Positions 18,827-18,881 of a DNA stretch of 18,881 bases are shown one piece after another. Within the stretch, counting starts at the first letter, position 1, and each line of letters starts with the position of its first letter. The notes under the pieces were generated by a model that saw only the letters and a program-made list of their open reading frames with translations, was not told the DNA's origin and made no database searches. This stretch comes from UBA1664 sp964531715 (GTDB lineage Bacteria; Pseudomonadota; Alphaproteobacteria; Micavibrionales; UBA1664), in NCBI GenBank assembly GCA_964531715.1, contig CAZHEE010000015.1, positions 1 to 18,881 of the forward strand. Direction: 5' to 3'. The position numbers and the translations under genes were made by a program.

Positions 18827-18881
18827 GGTCCCGTAGCTCAACCGGATAGAGCAACTGCCTTCTAAGCAGTAGGTTGTAGGT
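18827..18881 (+). tRNA. tRNA-Arg (anticodon UCU), 5' part
   Basis: The gene begins GGTCCCG, with D stem GCTC/GAGC and anticodon stem CTGC/GCAG around CTTCTAA, giving anticodon TCT. The window ends in the variable-to-T-arm region, so the 3' third is missing. It lies 2 bases after the NDUFS4-like stop. Confidence 0.9.

Overview
The window is a stretch of an alphaproteobacterial chromosome. Four things point there: the gene order nuoM-nuoN-birA-coaX-rnj-(DUF1467)-proS-lolC-lolD, a short ProRS of 441 residues, a small NDUFS4-like complex I accessory protein, and ArsB/NhaD-type and DUF192 genes. Base composition is moderate and uneven; hand-counted 60-base samples run from about 32% GC in proS to about 53% in the msbA-like gene. 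I cannot name the genus.

Layout. 1-959 is the 3' end of nuoM. 957-1851 holds two related copies of a small cassette bounded by inverted arms built from the heptamer CACTAAG, separated by a duplicated, truncated 5' end of nuoN. Copy A carries a tautomerase-like gene and a deleted GxxExxY gene; copy B carries an intact GxxExxY gene (PD-(D/E)XK nuclease-like). 1862-6851 is nuoN, birA (coupled by TAATG), coaX and rnj; birA and rnj each contain an in-frame palindromic insert. 6852-7211 is a repeat-filled gap where relatives commonly keep mce. 7212-9167 is a DUF1467 membrane protein, a secreted hypothetical protein and an AT-rich proS. 9174-9675 is a reverse-strand pair of unrecognised small genes that splits proS from lolC. 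9832-11734 is lolC/E-lolD. 11763-11860 is an intergenic GGGAGA-type repeat. 11874-12836 (reverse) is an M23-like protein without its metal ligands, divergent by 21 bp from an MsbA-like exporter, which is followed by an alpha/beta hydrolase. 15535-17457 is a CBS-domain protein with an ArsB/NhaD transporter, preceded by a recognisable promoter. Then come a DUF192 lipoprotein whose start codon lies inside a dispersed repeat, tRNA-Pro(UGG) with a GIY-YIG cassette that duplicates the last 19 bases of the tRNA, an NDUFS4-like gene and the 5' part of tRNA-Arg(UCU).

How the genes work together. The backbone is housekeeping: complex I, cofactor attachment and synthesis (biotin, CoA), RNA decay, prolyl-tRNA charging, and envelope traffic (LolCDE, lipid exporter). 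Layered on it are small repeats of several families. The most interesting pattern is that two unrelated small nuclease genes (GxxExxY and GIY-YIG) each sit in a compact cassette flanked by a duplicated piece of the host gene it adjoins, so that nuoN and tRNA-Pro stay whole. I describe these as candidate minimal mobile cassettes. The duplications are seen directly; mobility is inferred.
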